NCBI GenBank assembly: GCA_023213235.1
Contig: CP096137.1
Location: 1,499,587 to 1,563,586, forward strand
DNA length: 64,000 nucleotides
Direction of reading: 5' to 3'
Source of the DNA: Elusimicrobiota bacterium
GTDB taxonomy: Bacteria > Elusimicrobiota > Elusimicrobia > UBA1565 > UBA9628
The stretch's first letter is position 1. Each line of letters begins with the position of its first letter. Shown in pieces: positions 47,743 through 57,122 of the stretch. The notes under the pieces were generated by a model. That model searched no databases and was not told the DNA's origin. It saw only the letters and a list, made by a program, of their open reading frames with translations. Position numbers and translations under genes: made by a program.

Positions 47743-49115
47743 TTACGCCCTAGCTGTTTCTTTTGACGTATCCTGCATTTTTCGCCAATATGCCTGGCCT
47801 TCGGGGGGAGGGTGTACACCGGGTCGAGGTACTCGTAGCGGCGCGTCAGCGCGTCCGCGTCGTCGGCCTCGATGCCGGTGCGGTAGCCCTTCGTCCAGTA
47901 TGAGATGCCCTTGACCTTGTCGTAGTCGGCGAGCTGGTGGATCCAGCGCTTGCCGACGTACGGCACGTCGACGGTCACGCGCGGCGTCGCGAAGCCGGGC
48001 AGGTAGCCCATGATGTCGTGCTGGAGCTTCATGCCCTCGGCGATCGACAGGCGCCAGTGCTCGGAGTTCGGGATCATGTCGGCCATGTAGAAGTAGTACG
48101 GCATGATCTTCGCGTGGTCGAGCAGCATGAAGCACAGCTCGAGCATGTCCTGCCGCGTCGAGTTGATGCCGCGCAGCAGCACGCCCTGGTTGCGGACGTC
48201 CCGGAATCCCATGTCGAGGAGCTTGCGCACGGCCTTGCCCACGAGCGGCGTCACCTGGGAGGCGTGGTTGACGTGCGTGTGCACGGCGATGTCGACGCCG
48301 CGCTCGATCGACTTCTTGGCGAGGCGGTCGAGGCCCTTGAGCACGTCGTCCTGCAGGAAGTGCTGGGGCAGGCCTTGCAGACCCTTGGTCGCGAGGCGGA
48401 TGTCGCGGATGTTCGGGATGTCCATCAACGCGCTCACGAAGCTTTCCAATTGGGCGATCGGCACGTTGGCGATGTCTCCGCCGGAGACGACGACGTCGCG
48501 CACCGACGGCGTCTTGCGCAGGTACTCGAGCATCGCGGCGTAACGGTCCTTGGGCTGTCCCTCGAACTTGTGCTTCTCGACCTGAGGCACGGAGTTTCCG
48601 ACGAGGTCCATGCGCGTGCAGTGGCCGCAGTACTGCGGGCAGGTCGCGATCATCTCGGCCAGCACCTTGGTGGGGTAGCGGTGCGTGAGGCCTTCGCTGG
48701 CCCACATCTCGGACTCGTGCAGGGAGTCGCGGCTGGCCTTCGGGTGGTTCGGCCACTCCGCGTGGCGGTCGGAGATCATCGGGATCATGTAGCGGCGGAC
48801 GGGATCGTTCTTGAGATCCTTCTCGTCCATCGTGTTGAGCATCTGAGGGGGGATGAGAAGCGACATCGTCGCCTTCTCCTTCTGGTCCCGCGACATCTCC
48901 TCGGCGATCGCGTCGGTCAGGAACGGGCCGAACACGTCCTTGAGGTCCTTGAGATTCTTGGCCGAGTGCTGGCGCTGCCAAAGGGCGGACTCCCACTGCT
49001 CCTTGGTGACGCCCTTATACCCCGGCAGGCGCGTCCAATCCGGCTCGCGGAACTCGCGCTTGAGCGGGTAATGGAACGGCTGTCCGGAGGCGTCGGCTTT
49101 GACTTTCTTGGCCAC
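47743..49115 (-). CDS. kamA: Lysine 2,3-aminomutase family radical SAM enzyme, one frameshift
   Basis: About 457 residues, GTG start. The radical SAM cluster motif CPQYCGHC and the cofactor and substrate patterns VVVSGGDIANV and HTHVNHASQVTPLVGKAV are present. Late regions read GVLLRGINSTRQDMLELCFM and MPYYFYMADMIPNSEHWRLS. One C is missing near 47803; the repaired end is PPEGQAYWRKMQDTSKETARA split across the repair, as in the family. It needs a 4Fe-4S cluster, SAM and PLP and makes beta-lysine. A glutamate-type mutase is the alternative. Divergent from the dehydrogenase gene at 49150. Confidence 0.88.
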
Positions 49116-49149
49116 GACCCCATTCTAGCAATTTGGCTAGAATCGGGGC
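49116..49149. promoter_or_regulatory. Divergent leaderless promoters of kamA and the dehydrogenase
   Basis: ATTCTAGC and GCTAGAAT form an inverted repeat (49122-49129 and 49136-49143). Each arm is a TAGAAT -10 box, six bases before the GTG at 49115 and six bases before the ATG at 49150. The two boxes are ten bases apart. Confidence 0.7.
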
Positions 49150-49932
49150 ATGCTAAAGGGAAAGACGGCCGTCGTGACGGGGTCCACCGGCGGAATCGGG
49201 CTCGGGATCGCCCAGGCGCTGGCCGCCCAGGGCGCCGAGGTCATGCTCAACGGCTTCGGCGACCGCAAGGAGATCGAGAGTCTGCGCCAGGGCATCGAGC
49301 GCCTCTCCGGGGCCAAGGCCGCCTACCACGAGGCCGACATGAGCAAGCCGGCCGAGGTCGCGGCCCTCGTCCTCGACGCGGAGCGGATCTTCGGGAAGGT
49401 CGACATACTCGTCAACAACGCGGGCATCCAGTTCGTCGCGCCGATCGAGGACTTCCCGGCCGACAAATGGGATCTGGTGCTGGCGATCAACCTGACCTCG
49501 AGCTTCCACTCGATCCGCGCCGTCCTTCCGGGAATGCGCGGGCGGAATTGGGGCCGCATCATCAACATCGCCTCGGCCCACGGCCTCGTGGCCTCGGCGA
49601 ACAAGGCCGCCTACGTCGCCGCCAAGCACGGCCTGATCGGCCTGACCAAGACCGTCGCCCTCGAGACCGCGGCGACGGGGATCACCTGCAACGCGATCTG
49701 CCCGGGCTGGGTGCTCACGCCGCTCGTGCAGAAGCAGATCGACGCGCTCGCCCAGCACGACCGGATGTCGGTCGAGGCGGCCAAGGCGAAGCTCCTCGCC
49801 GAGAAGCAGCCGTCCCGCGACTTCGCCACGCCGGAGCAGATCGGCGGGATCGCGGTGTTCCTGTGCTCCGACGCCGCCGCGCAGATCCGCGGCTCCTCGC
49901 TCAGCGTCGACGGAGGCTGGACTGCCCAGTAG
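49150..49932 (+). CDS. 3-hydroxybutyrate dehydrogenase-like SDR
   Basis: 260 residues. Classic short-chain dehydrogenase: TGSTGGIGLGIA (NAD site), NNAG, Ser in INIASAHG, YVAAKHG (Tyr-x3-Lys) and ICPGWVLTPLVQKQIDA. The substrate-loop sequence is close to D-3-hydroxybutyrate dehydrogenases (family knowledge). It would oxidise 3-hydroxybutyrate to acetoacetate. Intact frame; its stop is followed at once by the glycosyltransferase gene in the same frame. Confidence 0.85.
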   Translation: MLKGKTAVVTGSTGGIGLGIAQALAAQGAEVMLNGFGDRKEIESLRQGIERLSGAKAAYHEADMSKPAEVAALVLDAERIFGKVDILVNNAGIQFVAPIEDFPADKWDLVLAINLTSSFHSIRAVLPGMRGRNWGRIINIASAHGLVASANKAAYVAAKHGLIGLTKTVALETAATGITCNAICPGWVLTPLVQKQIDALAQHDRMSVEAAKAKLLAEKQPSRDFATPEQIGGIAVFLCSDAAAQIRGSSLSVDGGWTAQ

Positions 49933-49947
49933 CGCCGGACGCGGGGG

Positions 49948-51882
49948 CTGCTGCTCGTCCTCGCCACGCTGACGCTGCTCGGCGTCCATCTCAAATTCCG
50001 CCTCTCGGCGCACGGGCCGAACTACGACATCGCGGACAAGAACGGCTACTTCCGGGAGGAGAGCGCCCTCCAATTCCGCTACGCGCGGATGATCGCGCGC
50101 GGCGAGGAGATCCCGGAGGTCGACCGCGACGCGCAGTTCCCGGAGGGCATCCGCACGCGGCGCGAACTGACCTTGGTCATGGAGCGCGCGGCGGGCTGGT
50201 CGTACCGTCTGCTTCCGTCGGCGCTCAGGCCGGACGATTTCTTCCGGTTCGCCCTTCTCTGGGTCGCCGTCGTCTCGAGCCTGACGATTCCCGCGCTCTA
50301 CGTCCTGGCGCTGCGCCTGTCGCGCTCCCACGTCGCGGCCTTCGCCGCCGCCGCCGCCTACGGCGTCTCCTGGGTGTCGGCCTGCAACGGGATCCGCAGC
50401 TTCGTCCACGAGAGCTTCGCGCTGCCGCTGATCGCGGCGAGCTTCGCCTGCCTCGCCGGGGCGCTGGACGCCCGGGAAAAGCGCGCCCGGCTCTACGCGG
50501 CGGGCTCCGCGCTGGCCTTGGCGGCCGCCCTCTCGAGCTGGCATTTTACGCGGTTCTATCTCGCAAGCCTGGTCCTGGCCGGCCTCTGGACGGCCTGGCG
50601 CCTGCGCAAGGACGCGCAGTCCGTGATCGGCCTGCGTCTCGGCGCGGCGGCGGTCGCCGCCGGCGCCGCCGCGGCCTGGGCGCTCGATCCCGTCTTCCGC
50701 GGCAATTCAGGAGCGGGAGAAGCCGCGGCGTACGGCCACGTCTGGGCGCTGCTGTTCGAGAAGCTTCGCCACGGCTTGGCGAAGCCCCTCGATCCGCGGC
50801 TGTTGAGCCAGGAGGCGCGGCTGCTGTGGCTCGGGGCCTTCAATTCGCCGAAGCCGCAGTTCGCGTTCTACGCGCTGTTCCCGATGATCCTGATCGCCGC
50901 GCCGCGCGCGTGGGGGCATTGGCGGAAGGAGAAGGCGCCGGAGTCGGCCGCCGGCTCGTTGACGGACGGCATGCTCCTCCTCTACGCCGTCGGGGCGCTC
51001 ATGGTTTCCCGTCTCCTGCCGATGTTCGCCTTTTTTCTGTGCGCGGCCGCGTCCCGCTTCCCGGAACGGCTCGCGAGGAAGCGGCTCGTCCTCGCCGGAT
51101 TCGCGCTGCTGGCCGGCGCCGAGGCGCTGAAATCCGTCGCGCCCGCCTCGCCGCTCAATCCCTTCATGGCGCTGTCGGCGGCCTTTGCCCGGACGGACAA
51201 CGAGTTGATGACGTCCGTCGGTTCCGAGCGGCAGGCCGTCGCCTGGCTCCGGATGAACGGCGGCCGCAAGCCGGTCTTGGCCAACTTCGGCCTCTCGCCG
51301 ACTTTTCTGGAGTACGCGGACAGCCCGATCCTCCTTCAATCCAAATTCGAGGCGGCGTCGACGCGCGCCAAGACGACGGAGTTCCTCGGCGCGCTGTACT
51401 CCGACGAGGCCGCGTTCCTCGCGTTCTGCCGGAAGCACGGCGCGGCCTGGTTCGTCTATACGCCGGACGACATCCTGGACACGACCGGAGACGGTCCGCG
51501 CTACATCGCGGGCGGCCCGCGGCTGACGAACGACACGGCCGCGGTCCGGTTCCAGTTCCGGCCGGACTCGCTGAAGCATTTCCGGCTCGCGTTCGAGAAC
51601 GACGGCTACCGGGTCTACGCGGTCGGCGAGGCGCCTCGCCCCCGCGGGGCCGCCCGAACGCCTCCTATCTACGATCTCGAACGCTACGCCCCGGAGACTC
51701 TCGCCGACGGGACCTTGCGCCTCGACACGGAGACAGCTCTGACGCGCATGCGGCAGCGGCGCGAAAAACTGCGGCTGGCGCGGCTCCTGGAGCGGCTCGG
51801 GCGCCGCGACGCGGCGCTGAAGGCCTACGAGGAAGCCGTCGCGGCCTGGCCCGACGGACCTCGCCCCTACTTGGGGCGCTGA
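49948..51882 (+). CDS. STT3/GT39-like membrane glycosyltransferase with TPR-like tail
   Basis: About 644 residues from a CTG at 49948; the first ATG (50089) would remove the first membrane helix (LLLVLATLTLLGVHLKFRLS). The true start may be masked by a lost base near 49944. The first loop (REESALQFRYARMIARGEEI) resembles STT3/PglB-type enzymes. Ten or more membrane helices follow, then a soluble domain (AVAWLRMNGGRKPVLANFGL) and a short TPR. It probably moves sugar from a polyprenyl carrier. The end overlaps the convergent hydrolase by 16 bases. Confidence 0.7.
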   Translation: MLLVLATLTLLGVHLKFRLSAHGPNYDIADKNGYFREESALQFRYARMIARGEEIPEVDRDAQFPEGIRTRRELTLVMERAAGWSYRLLPSALRPDDFFRFALLWVAVVSSLTIPALYVLALRLSRSHVAAFAAAAAYGVSWVSACNGIRSFVHESFALPLIAASFACLAGALDAREKRARLYAAGSALALAAALSSWHFTRFYLASLVLAGLWTAWRLRKDAQSVIGLRLGAAAVAAGAAAAWALDPVFRGNSGAGEAAAYGHVWALLFEKLRHGLAKPLDPRLLSQEARLLWLGAFNSPKPQFAFYALFPMILIAAPRAWGHWRKEKAPESAAGSLTDGMLLLYAVGALMVSRLLPMFAFFLCAAASRFPERLARKRLVLAGFALLAGAEALKSVAPASPLNPFMALSAAFARTDNELMTSVGSERQAVAWLRMNGGRKPVLANFGLSPTFLEYADSPILLQSKFEAASTRAKTTEFLGALYSDEAAFLAFCRKHGAAWFVYTPDDILDTTGDGPRYIAGGPRLTNDTAAVRFQFRPDSLKHFRLAFENDGYRVYAVGEAPRPRGAARTPPIYDLERYAPETLADGTLRLDTETALTRMRQRREKLRLARLLERLGRRDAALKAYEEAVAAWPDGPRPYLGR

Positions 51883-53024
51883 GTGATCGGCGCGGTCTCC
51901 GCCCAGGAAACGAGCTGGTCGAAGGCCTCGTGGGCGCGGGGCATCAGCGGCTCGACGAAGGGGAAGAGCTCGGCGTTGGTGTCGATGTGGGCGGCGCTCT
52001 CGACGATCTCGAGGCGGTGGCGGTCGGCGCGGCCGCGCGAGGCGACGAGGTCGCGGTAGGCCTCGGCGTGGCCCGCGCAGGAGATCAGCCAGTCGGCGCG
52101 GCCCGCGAGCGAGACGAGCGGGGCCTTGAGGTCGCCGGTGTTCTGCAGCTCGGCGACGGCCGAGAGCGCCGCCGGGCGGGTGTCCACGTCGTAGCGGTCG
52201 AGCGGCCCCGCGTAGGACGGGTCGAGGTCCGAGACGAAGAGGCCGAGCGAGGCCTCCCAGTACACGGCCTTGTAGAGGTCGATGAGCGGGCGCCACTTGG
52301 GCGTCGGGCGAGGGAAGCCGGCCTTCACGATCGCGTCCTCGTCCCACGGCTCCTTGGCGGTCGCGCGCAGCAGCGCGGGCAGCTCGCGCAGCAAGGTGCC
52401 GCCGCCGGACTTCCACATGACGCCGGAGACCTCGAGCGCGCCGTCGACGAGGCCGTCTTCGGCCGCCCGGCGCGCGATAAAACCGCCGTTGGAGAGGCCG
52501 ACCGCGTAGACGCGGCGCGGGCCCTCGCCGCGCGAGAGCAGCAGCGAGCGGGAGGTCTCGATGAGCGTCTCCAGGCGCCAGGCCCAGCGGCGCACCGAGC
52601 TCTCCGGCGTCATCGGCATCACCATCGTGTCGCCGTCGATGAGCGCGCGGCGCACGCCCTTGTCGGTCGCGGCGAACGCGTAGCCCTTGGAGAGCGCGTA
52701 GTCCGAGAACCACAGGTCGTAGGTGTTCTCGTCGGTGACGCCGGAGGCCGCGGCGACGACGAGCTTGCCGTTCCACTCCTTCGGAATCCGCAGCAGGAAG
52801 CGCGCGCGGTTCTCCGGCGGCAAGGTCCCCGTGATCAAGGTTCCGGGAACGGGCTTGTCGACGGGCGTCCAGTATTTCCGCGGGGGCGCGATGTGGAGCG
52901 CGTCGGCGGCGAGCGTCCCGGCCGCCCGCTGCGGGGCCGTCGTGAGGTCGTCGAGCTCGGTCTCGACGAGCTCGGAGGCGCGCGGGAAGTCGACGCGAAA
53001 GGCGAAGGAGCGGGGCAGGCTCAC
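51867..53024 (-). CDS. Alpha/beta hydrolase (esterase/oligomer hydrolase type)
   Basis: 385 residues from the GTG that overlaps the upstream stop. No signal peptide. The nucleophile Ser is in VYAVGLSNGGFIARR, a likely acid Asp in GRADWLISCAG and the His in ESAAHIDTNAE. A large lid lies between. It resembles tannase/feruloyl esterase and 3-hydroxybutyrate oligomer hydrolases. The nearby hydroxybutyrate dehydrogenase makes the latter attractive, but this is inference. It is coupled to the following hydrolase gene. Confidence 0.75.
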   Translation of the reverse strand: MSLPRSFAFRVDFPRASELVETELDDLTTAPQRAAGTLAADALHIAPPRKYWTPVDKPVPGTLITGTLPPENRARFLLRIPKEWNGKLVVAAASGVTDENTYDLWFSDYALSKGYAFAATDKGVRRALIDGDTMVMPMTPESSVRRWAWRLETLIETSRSLLLSRGEGPRRVYAVGLSNGGFIARRAAEDGLVDGALEVSGVMWKSGGGTLLRELPALLRATAKEPWDEDAIVKAGFPRPTPKWRPLIDLYKAVYWEASLGLFVSDLDPSYAGPLDRYDVDTRPAALSAVAELQNTGDLKAPLVSLAGRADWLISCAGHAEAYRDLVASRGRADRHRLEIVESAAHIDTNAELFPFVEPLMPRAHEAFDQLVSWAETAPITQRPK

Positions 53025-54397
53025 GGCTTGAGCAAAGCCGCCAGCTCGTCGCGGCGCTTGAGCGGCCAGTAGTGGTCGCCGGAGACCAGGCGCGCGCGGA
53101 AGCGGCCCGAGGCGTCCCGCAGCACGGCGCCGACCGGCGGGGCCTTCGCGGGGCAGGGGATGCCGAGGCGCTCGAAGAGGGCCTTGGCGCTCTCCCAATT
53201 CAGCAGCTTGTCGCCGTCGGCGTGGACGAGCTCGAGGCGGATGCCGAGCGTCTTGATCCGCGCGGCGTCCTCGGGAGAAAACTCGAGGCGGAACATGTCG
53301 GAGGAGCGGCGCAGCATCGACTCCTGCCAGGCGGGGTCGCGCGCGTCGGCCGCGAGGTCCTTCAGGAACGCTTTGCGGATGTGGTCGACGGCCTTGTCCC
53401 ACGGCTCGGAGAGGTCGGCCTTCATCATCTTGGCCGCGTCGCGCGCCGCCATGGAGATCACCTGGCCGCGCTGGAAGTCCCACTGCTGGAGCCAGGCGGC
53501 GACCATCGGCGCGAGGAAGGGATTGAACTCGGCGGTCCGGCGCCACAGGTCGGCGGTCGCGTCGCCGGCGTCGAGCCAGTCGACGACGGCGCGCGTGGCC
53601 TGGCTCATGCGCTCGAAGTCGGGGCCGGCCTTGCGCTCGCTGCCCTCGTAGTGCGTCGTGGCGTGGAGCATGAACACGCGGGAGCCGGCGAGCGCCTTGA
53701 GCGCCGCGGCGACGGCGGGCTCCTCGTGGAGCTGGATCATGCGCTGGAAGACGAGCGTGCCGAAGGAGTGCAGGGCGAGCTCGACCTTGCCGCCCGGGGA
53801 GGACTCCGCGGCGAGCGACACGGCGCGCGCGAGGTCGCGGGCGTCGGCGTCGATCGGCGACTTCGAGTGCAGCCACTCCGAGGGACGATGCCCCCGCGTC
53901 CAGACGAAGAGCTCGTTGCCGGCGGGGGCGGCGGGTCGGGCGAAGAGGGGCTCGAAGCTCTCGTTGAGCGCGAGGCCGCCCGCGTACACGCGCGCGGGCG
54001 CGCTACCGGCGCCGCGGCGGGACTTGTAGGCGATCGCGGCGCCGCCGTCGCCTTCGAAGGTCCCGGAGGTCCAGCCCTCGCCGGGATCGCCGGCGCGGGC
54101 GCCGTCGAAGCGCGCGGCGGCCTCGGCGGACTGGCGCTCGCCGGAGGGCAGAGGCTTGGCGGCCTGCGGCAGGGCGAGGCCGGGAAAGCCGGGCAGGGCG
54201 GGAATCTCGGTCGGCAGCAAGGTCCGCGGGCGCTCCGGCGCCGCCGGAACGGCCAACGTCGGGTTCAAAGCGGAGGGCGCGAGCAGCGGCAACGACGGAG
54301 CCGCCGAAGGGCTCAAAGACGGCGCGGTCTGGACGGGAGCGATCGTCGCGGGCGAGGGCGAGAGAGACAGCGCGGCGCCGAGCAGGGCGGATTTCAC
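53021..54397 (-). CDS. Secreted alpha/beta-hydrolase-like protein with Pro/Leu-rich leader
   Basis: 458 residues, GTG start with TATAAT (54409-54404) six bases upstream. A signal-like start (KSALLGAALSLSPSPA) leads into about 85 residues rich in Pro, Leu, Ala and Ser. The hydrolase fold is suggested by VELALHSFGTLVFQRMIQ (nucleophile Ser in HSFGT), LELVHADGDKLLNW and SGDHYWPLK with a candidate His. It overlaps the next hydrolase gene by four bases. Probably a periplasmic or cell-surface esterase or lipase. The leader is like that of genes at 13330, 18020 and 26008. Confidence 0.7.
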   Translation of the reverse strand: MKSALLGAALSLSPSPATIAPVQTAPSLSPSAAPSLPLLAPSALNPTLAVPAAPERPRTLLPTEIPALPGFPGLALPQAAKPLPSGERQSAEAAARFDGARAGDPGEGWTSGTFEGDGGAAIAYKSRRGAGSAPARVYAGGLALNESFEPLFARPAAPAGNELFVWTRGHRPSEWLHSKSPIDADARDLARAVSLAAESSPGGKVELALHSFGTLVFQRMIQLHEEPAVAAALKALAGSRVFMLHATTHYEGSERKAGPDFERMSQATRAVVDWLDAGDATADLWRRTAEFNPFLAPMVAAWLQQWDFQRGQVISMAARDAAKMMKADLSEPWDKAVDHIRKAFLKDLAADARDPAWQESMLRRSSDMFRLEFSPEDAARIKTLGIRLELVHADGDKLLNWESAKALFERLGIPCPAKAPPVGAVLRDASGRFRARLVSGDHYWPLKRRDELAALLKP

Positions 54398-54474
54398 GCG
54401 ATTATTATAGGACGGCGGCGCCGCGCGATGGGGGGCCAGAGGGGCAAAGACGCCCGGTCAAAAGACCCGGACGG

Positions 54475-55847
54475 CTATGGGTCGGCGCGCGCGGCGGACA
54501 GCGCCGCCCGCGAAATCCGGTACTCCGCCAGGACGTCGACGACGCGGGCCAGCGCCTCCGCGGAGGCCCTTTCGCGCTGGTTCACGAGGAAAAGCGTGCT
54601 GTCGCCAAGATCGAAGGCGGCGCGCTCCGCGCGCTCGAGCCGCCGCGCGAGTTCGGCCTCGCGGCGCGCGGCCGCCAGCCGACGCGCGTCGGCGTTGACC
54701 GCGGAGACGGCGTCTCGAACCTCGTTGGCAACGCGCAACTTCAGCGCTCGCTCGGCCCAATCCAACCCCTCGATGGTAAAGCGCGCCTGCCGCGAGAGCC
54801 CCCGGGCCGAGCGGAAGAACAGGGGGACCGACAGCTCGACTCCGATGCGGCGGACCCTGCCGATGCCGCCCGCCCCGCGGTCCTCGCCCTCGCTCCAAAG
54901 AGCGTCGAGCTGAGGAAGGAGGGAGTTCCGGGCCAGAGAGCGGTCCACCTTGGCCGCCTCGCGCGTGAATTCCAGCGCCCGGATCTCCGGGCGGCGAGCG
55001 AGCGCCGCCACTTCCGCCGCGCTGGCCTGCTCGGGGAGCAGCTCCTCGGCGGCCTCGTCGTCGCGGGCGCCGTCGGACTCGGGGAGGGCGGCCGGCTCTC
55101 CGCCGGAGGTCCAGAGATAGTTCGACAGGGAGAGCGAGGCCTGCTGCATGGCCCGCTCGGCGCGCGCCACGCGGCCGCGGCGCAGCCACAGTTCCTGCTC
55201 GGCCTCGACCGCCGCCATTTCGGGGAGATCGCCCCTCGCCGCGCGTGTCGAGACCGCGGCCATGCGAAACTCCGCGTTGGTCTGAAGCTCCCTCTCGATG
55301 TCGAGCTTGCGCTTGGCCGCCGCCCACTTCCACCAGGCTTCCGACGCGCCGAGGAGGATTTTGAGACGGCGCTCCGCGTAGCGAGCCTGAGCCACGGTCA
55401 CCCCCAATTCGGCCTTCCGCTCGGCGGCCTGACGCGGGTTGGAGAGGGCGCCGCGCAGCAGCGGCACGCCCAAGGCGTAGGTCAAGGTTCCGTCCCTTCC
55501 GGTGGGCGAGACCGGCGTCTTCATGTCTCCGCGCGCCAGCTTGCCCGCCACGGAGGCGCGGGCGCCCCAGCGCGTGGCGAAATCGAGCGAGGCTTCGCTT
55601 TCCTTGGCCTCGCTCGGCCGGCCGGGGGCCGACGAGCTGTTGAAGAGGCGTTCGTTGAATTTGGCGTTGAGCGTCGGGTCGAAAGCCCCGCTTCGCTCGA
55701 GCAGCACGGCGTCTGCCGAATCGCGCGCGGCGCCGGCGGCCTTCAGGTCCGGATGACCGGAGAGGACTCCCTCGAGAAAGCTCTCGAAGGGGTGGCCGCG
55801 CCGGCCGGAACCGAGAGCAGCAGGGCGATAAGGACGCCGGACTTCAT
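54475..55847 (-). CDS. TolC-family outer-membrane factor of the riboswitch operon, one frameshift
   Basis: About 457 residues. The ATG at 55847 overlaps the HlyD stop (ATGA) and gives a signal peptide (KSGVLIALLLSVPAGA). One C is missing near 55788. The raw frame instead appears fused to HlyD, which is an artefact. OEP features: FESFLEGVLSGHPDLKAAGA, DGTLTYALGVPLLRGALSNP, GRVRRIGVELSVPLFFRSAR and the paired long helices. It should be the outer channel for the ABC exporter of the same operon. Confidence 0.85.
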
Positions 55848-57122
55848 TTGACCGGGGCGACCTCGTCGCTCGGCGGGCCCTTGGACAGGGCAGGGGAAAG
55901 CCGTTGAAGCGCCGCCACAGCTCGAACCAGATCGGCACGCGGTCGAGCAGCACCCACCCGACCGCTTGCGAGCCGACGCGCAGCCGGGAGGAGGGCGGCC
56001 AGGAGGAATCGAGCCCGCTCTCTTCGGCCGCCCGGTCAGGCCGCACCAGCAGGCGAAAGCGCCCGCGTCCGTCGTTGGAGGCGTCGACGACGGCCACCCG
56101 CCCGGCGAAAGTTCCCACCGCGACCGACGGCCACCCCGACATCTGGAGCGCCGGCCAACCCGCGAATTGGATCCGCACCGGTCGTCCCGGCGCGATCAGA
56201 GGGGCGTCGTCGTCGCTGACGAAAAGCTCCACGGCCTGGTCCGCGGTGTCGGGTGCTACGATCGCCATGGCTTCCCCTGCTTTGAAGACGTGCCCCGCGC
56301 CGAGGCCGAAAAGACGGACGACCTTGCCGTCCATCGGAGCGCGCACGAACCTCTGCTCGCCCCGGCGCGCGAGCTTGGACAGCTCGGTTTCGGCCTTGAG
56401 GAGGTCGGATTCGAGGCCGCCGAGCTTTTCGAGGACGTTCGCGCGCTTGAGTTCGGTGTCGAGAAGCTTCGTCTCGACTTCTCCTTCGGCCTTGGCCAAC
56501 TCCCGGCGGGCGAGCTCGAGGTCCCGGGTCGACCTCAGGCCCTCGGCGTGCAGCGCTTCGATGCGCTCGAGGTTCAGCCTCGCCGCGAGGACTCCTTGCT
56601 GTTCGGCCGCCACGAGGCGGCGTCCTGATTCGTCGATCTCCTTCGGCGCGGTCACCGCCTTCAGGTCCGCGCTGGCCAGGTGCGCCCGGCCGAGCCGCCG
56701 GAGCGCGGCGACCAGGGCGTCGTACGTGGCGAGCTGGGCGCGCGCCGCGTCGCGCTTGAGCGCGGCCGCGTCCCGCTGGCCCTTCACCCGCGCGAGCATC
56801 GACGGGTCGATGTACTCCGGGCGCATCTCCGCCAATTCGGCGAGGACATGCCCCGCCGACACCACGTCGCCCTCGTGGACCTTCCAGGAGGCCAGGCGGG
56901 CGTCGATTTCGGCGCTGACCGTCTGGGGGCGTTGCATCGCCGAGAAGGCGGTCACCGCGCCGCTTCCCGTCACGGACTGAGTCCAAGGCACGAAGATCAT
57001 GAAAAGCAGCGCGATGCCCGCGAAGCTGCCCCAGGCCGCGAACAGCGCCGTCAGCGCACGGGGGTGCGCGTCAGCCGCCGCGAGATGGGCGCCGAGTCGA
57101 AGTCGCGTTCGGAAGAGCTCAT
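55844..57122 (-). CDS. HlyD-type membrane fusion protein, two frameshifts
   Basis: About 426 residues; one C is missing near 57061 and one near 55890. The start ATG overlaps the ABC gene stop. The N-terminal helix (ALFAAWGSFAGIALLFMIFV) is followed by the first lipoyl half (ARLASWKVHEGDVVSAGHVL). Then comes a long coiled-coil hairpin (about 90-230), the second lipoyl half (RFVRAPMDGKVVRLFGLGAG) and a beta-barrel (VRIQFAGWPALQMSGWPSVA). It links the inner-membrane ABC protein to the TolC-type channel. Confidence 0.87.

Noticed and set aside
47526..49115. A single 529-residue KamA protein with a Lys-rich tail
   Set aside because: Adding one C near 47803 restores the family-typical KamA end at 47743, and the tail has its own -10 box and ATG at 47702, so they are two genes.
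47937..53072. A 1711-residue plus-strand ORF
   Set aside because: It runs antisense to kamA and in a wrong frame through the dehydrogenase, glycosyltransferase and hydrolase genes; Arg/Gly/Ala-rich with no domain.
54475..57000. An HlyD-TolC fusion protein of 841 residues
   Set aside because: The joint lies between two lost bases (near 55890 and 55788). Repair gives a normal HlyD stop overlapping a TolC start with a signal peptide.
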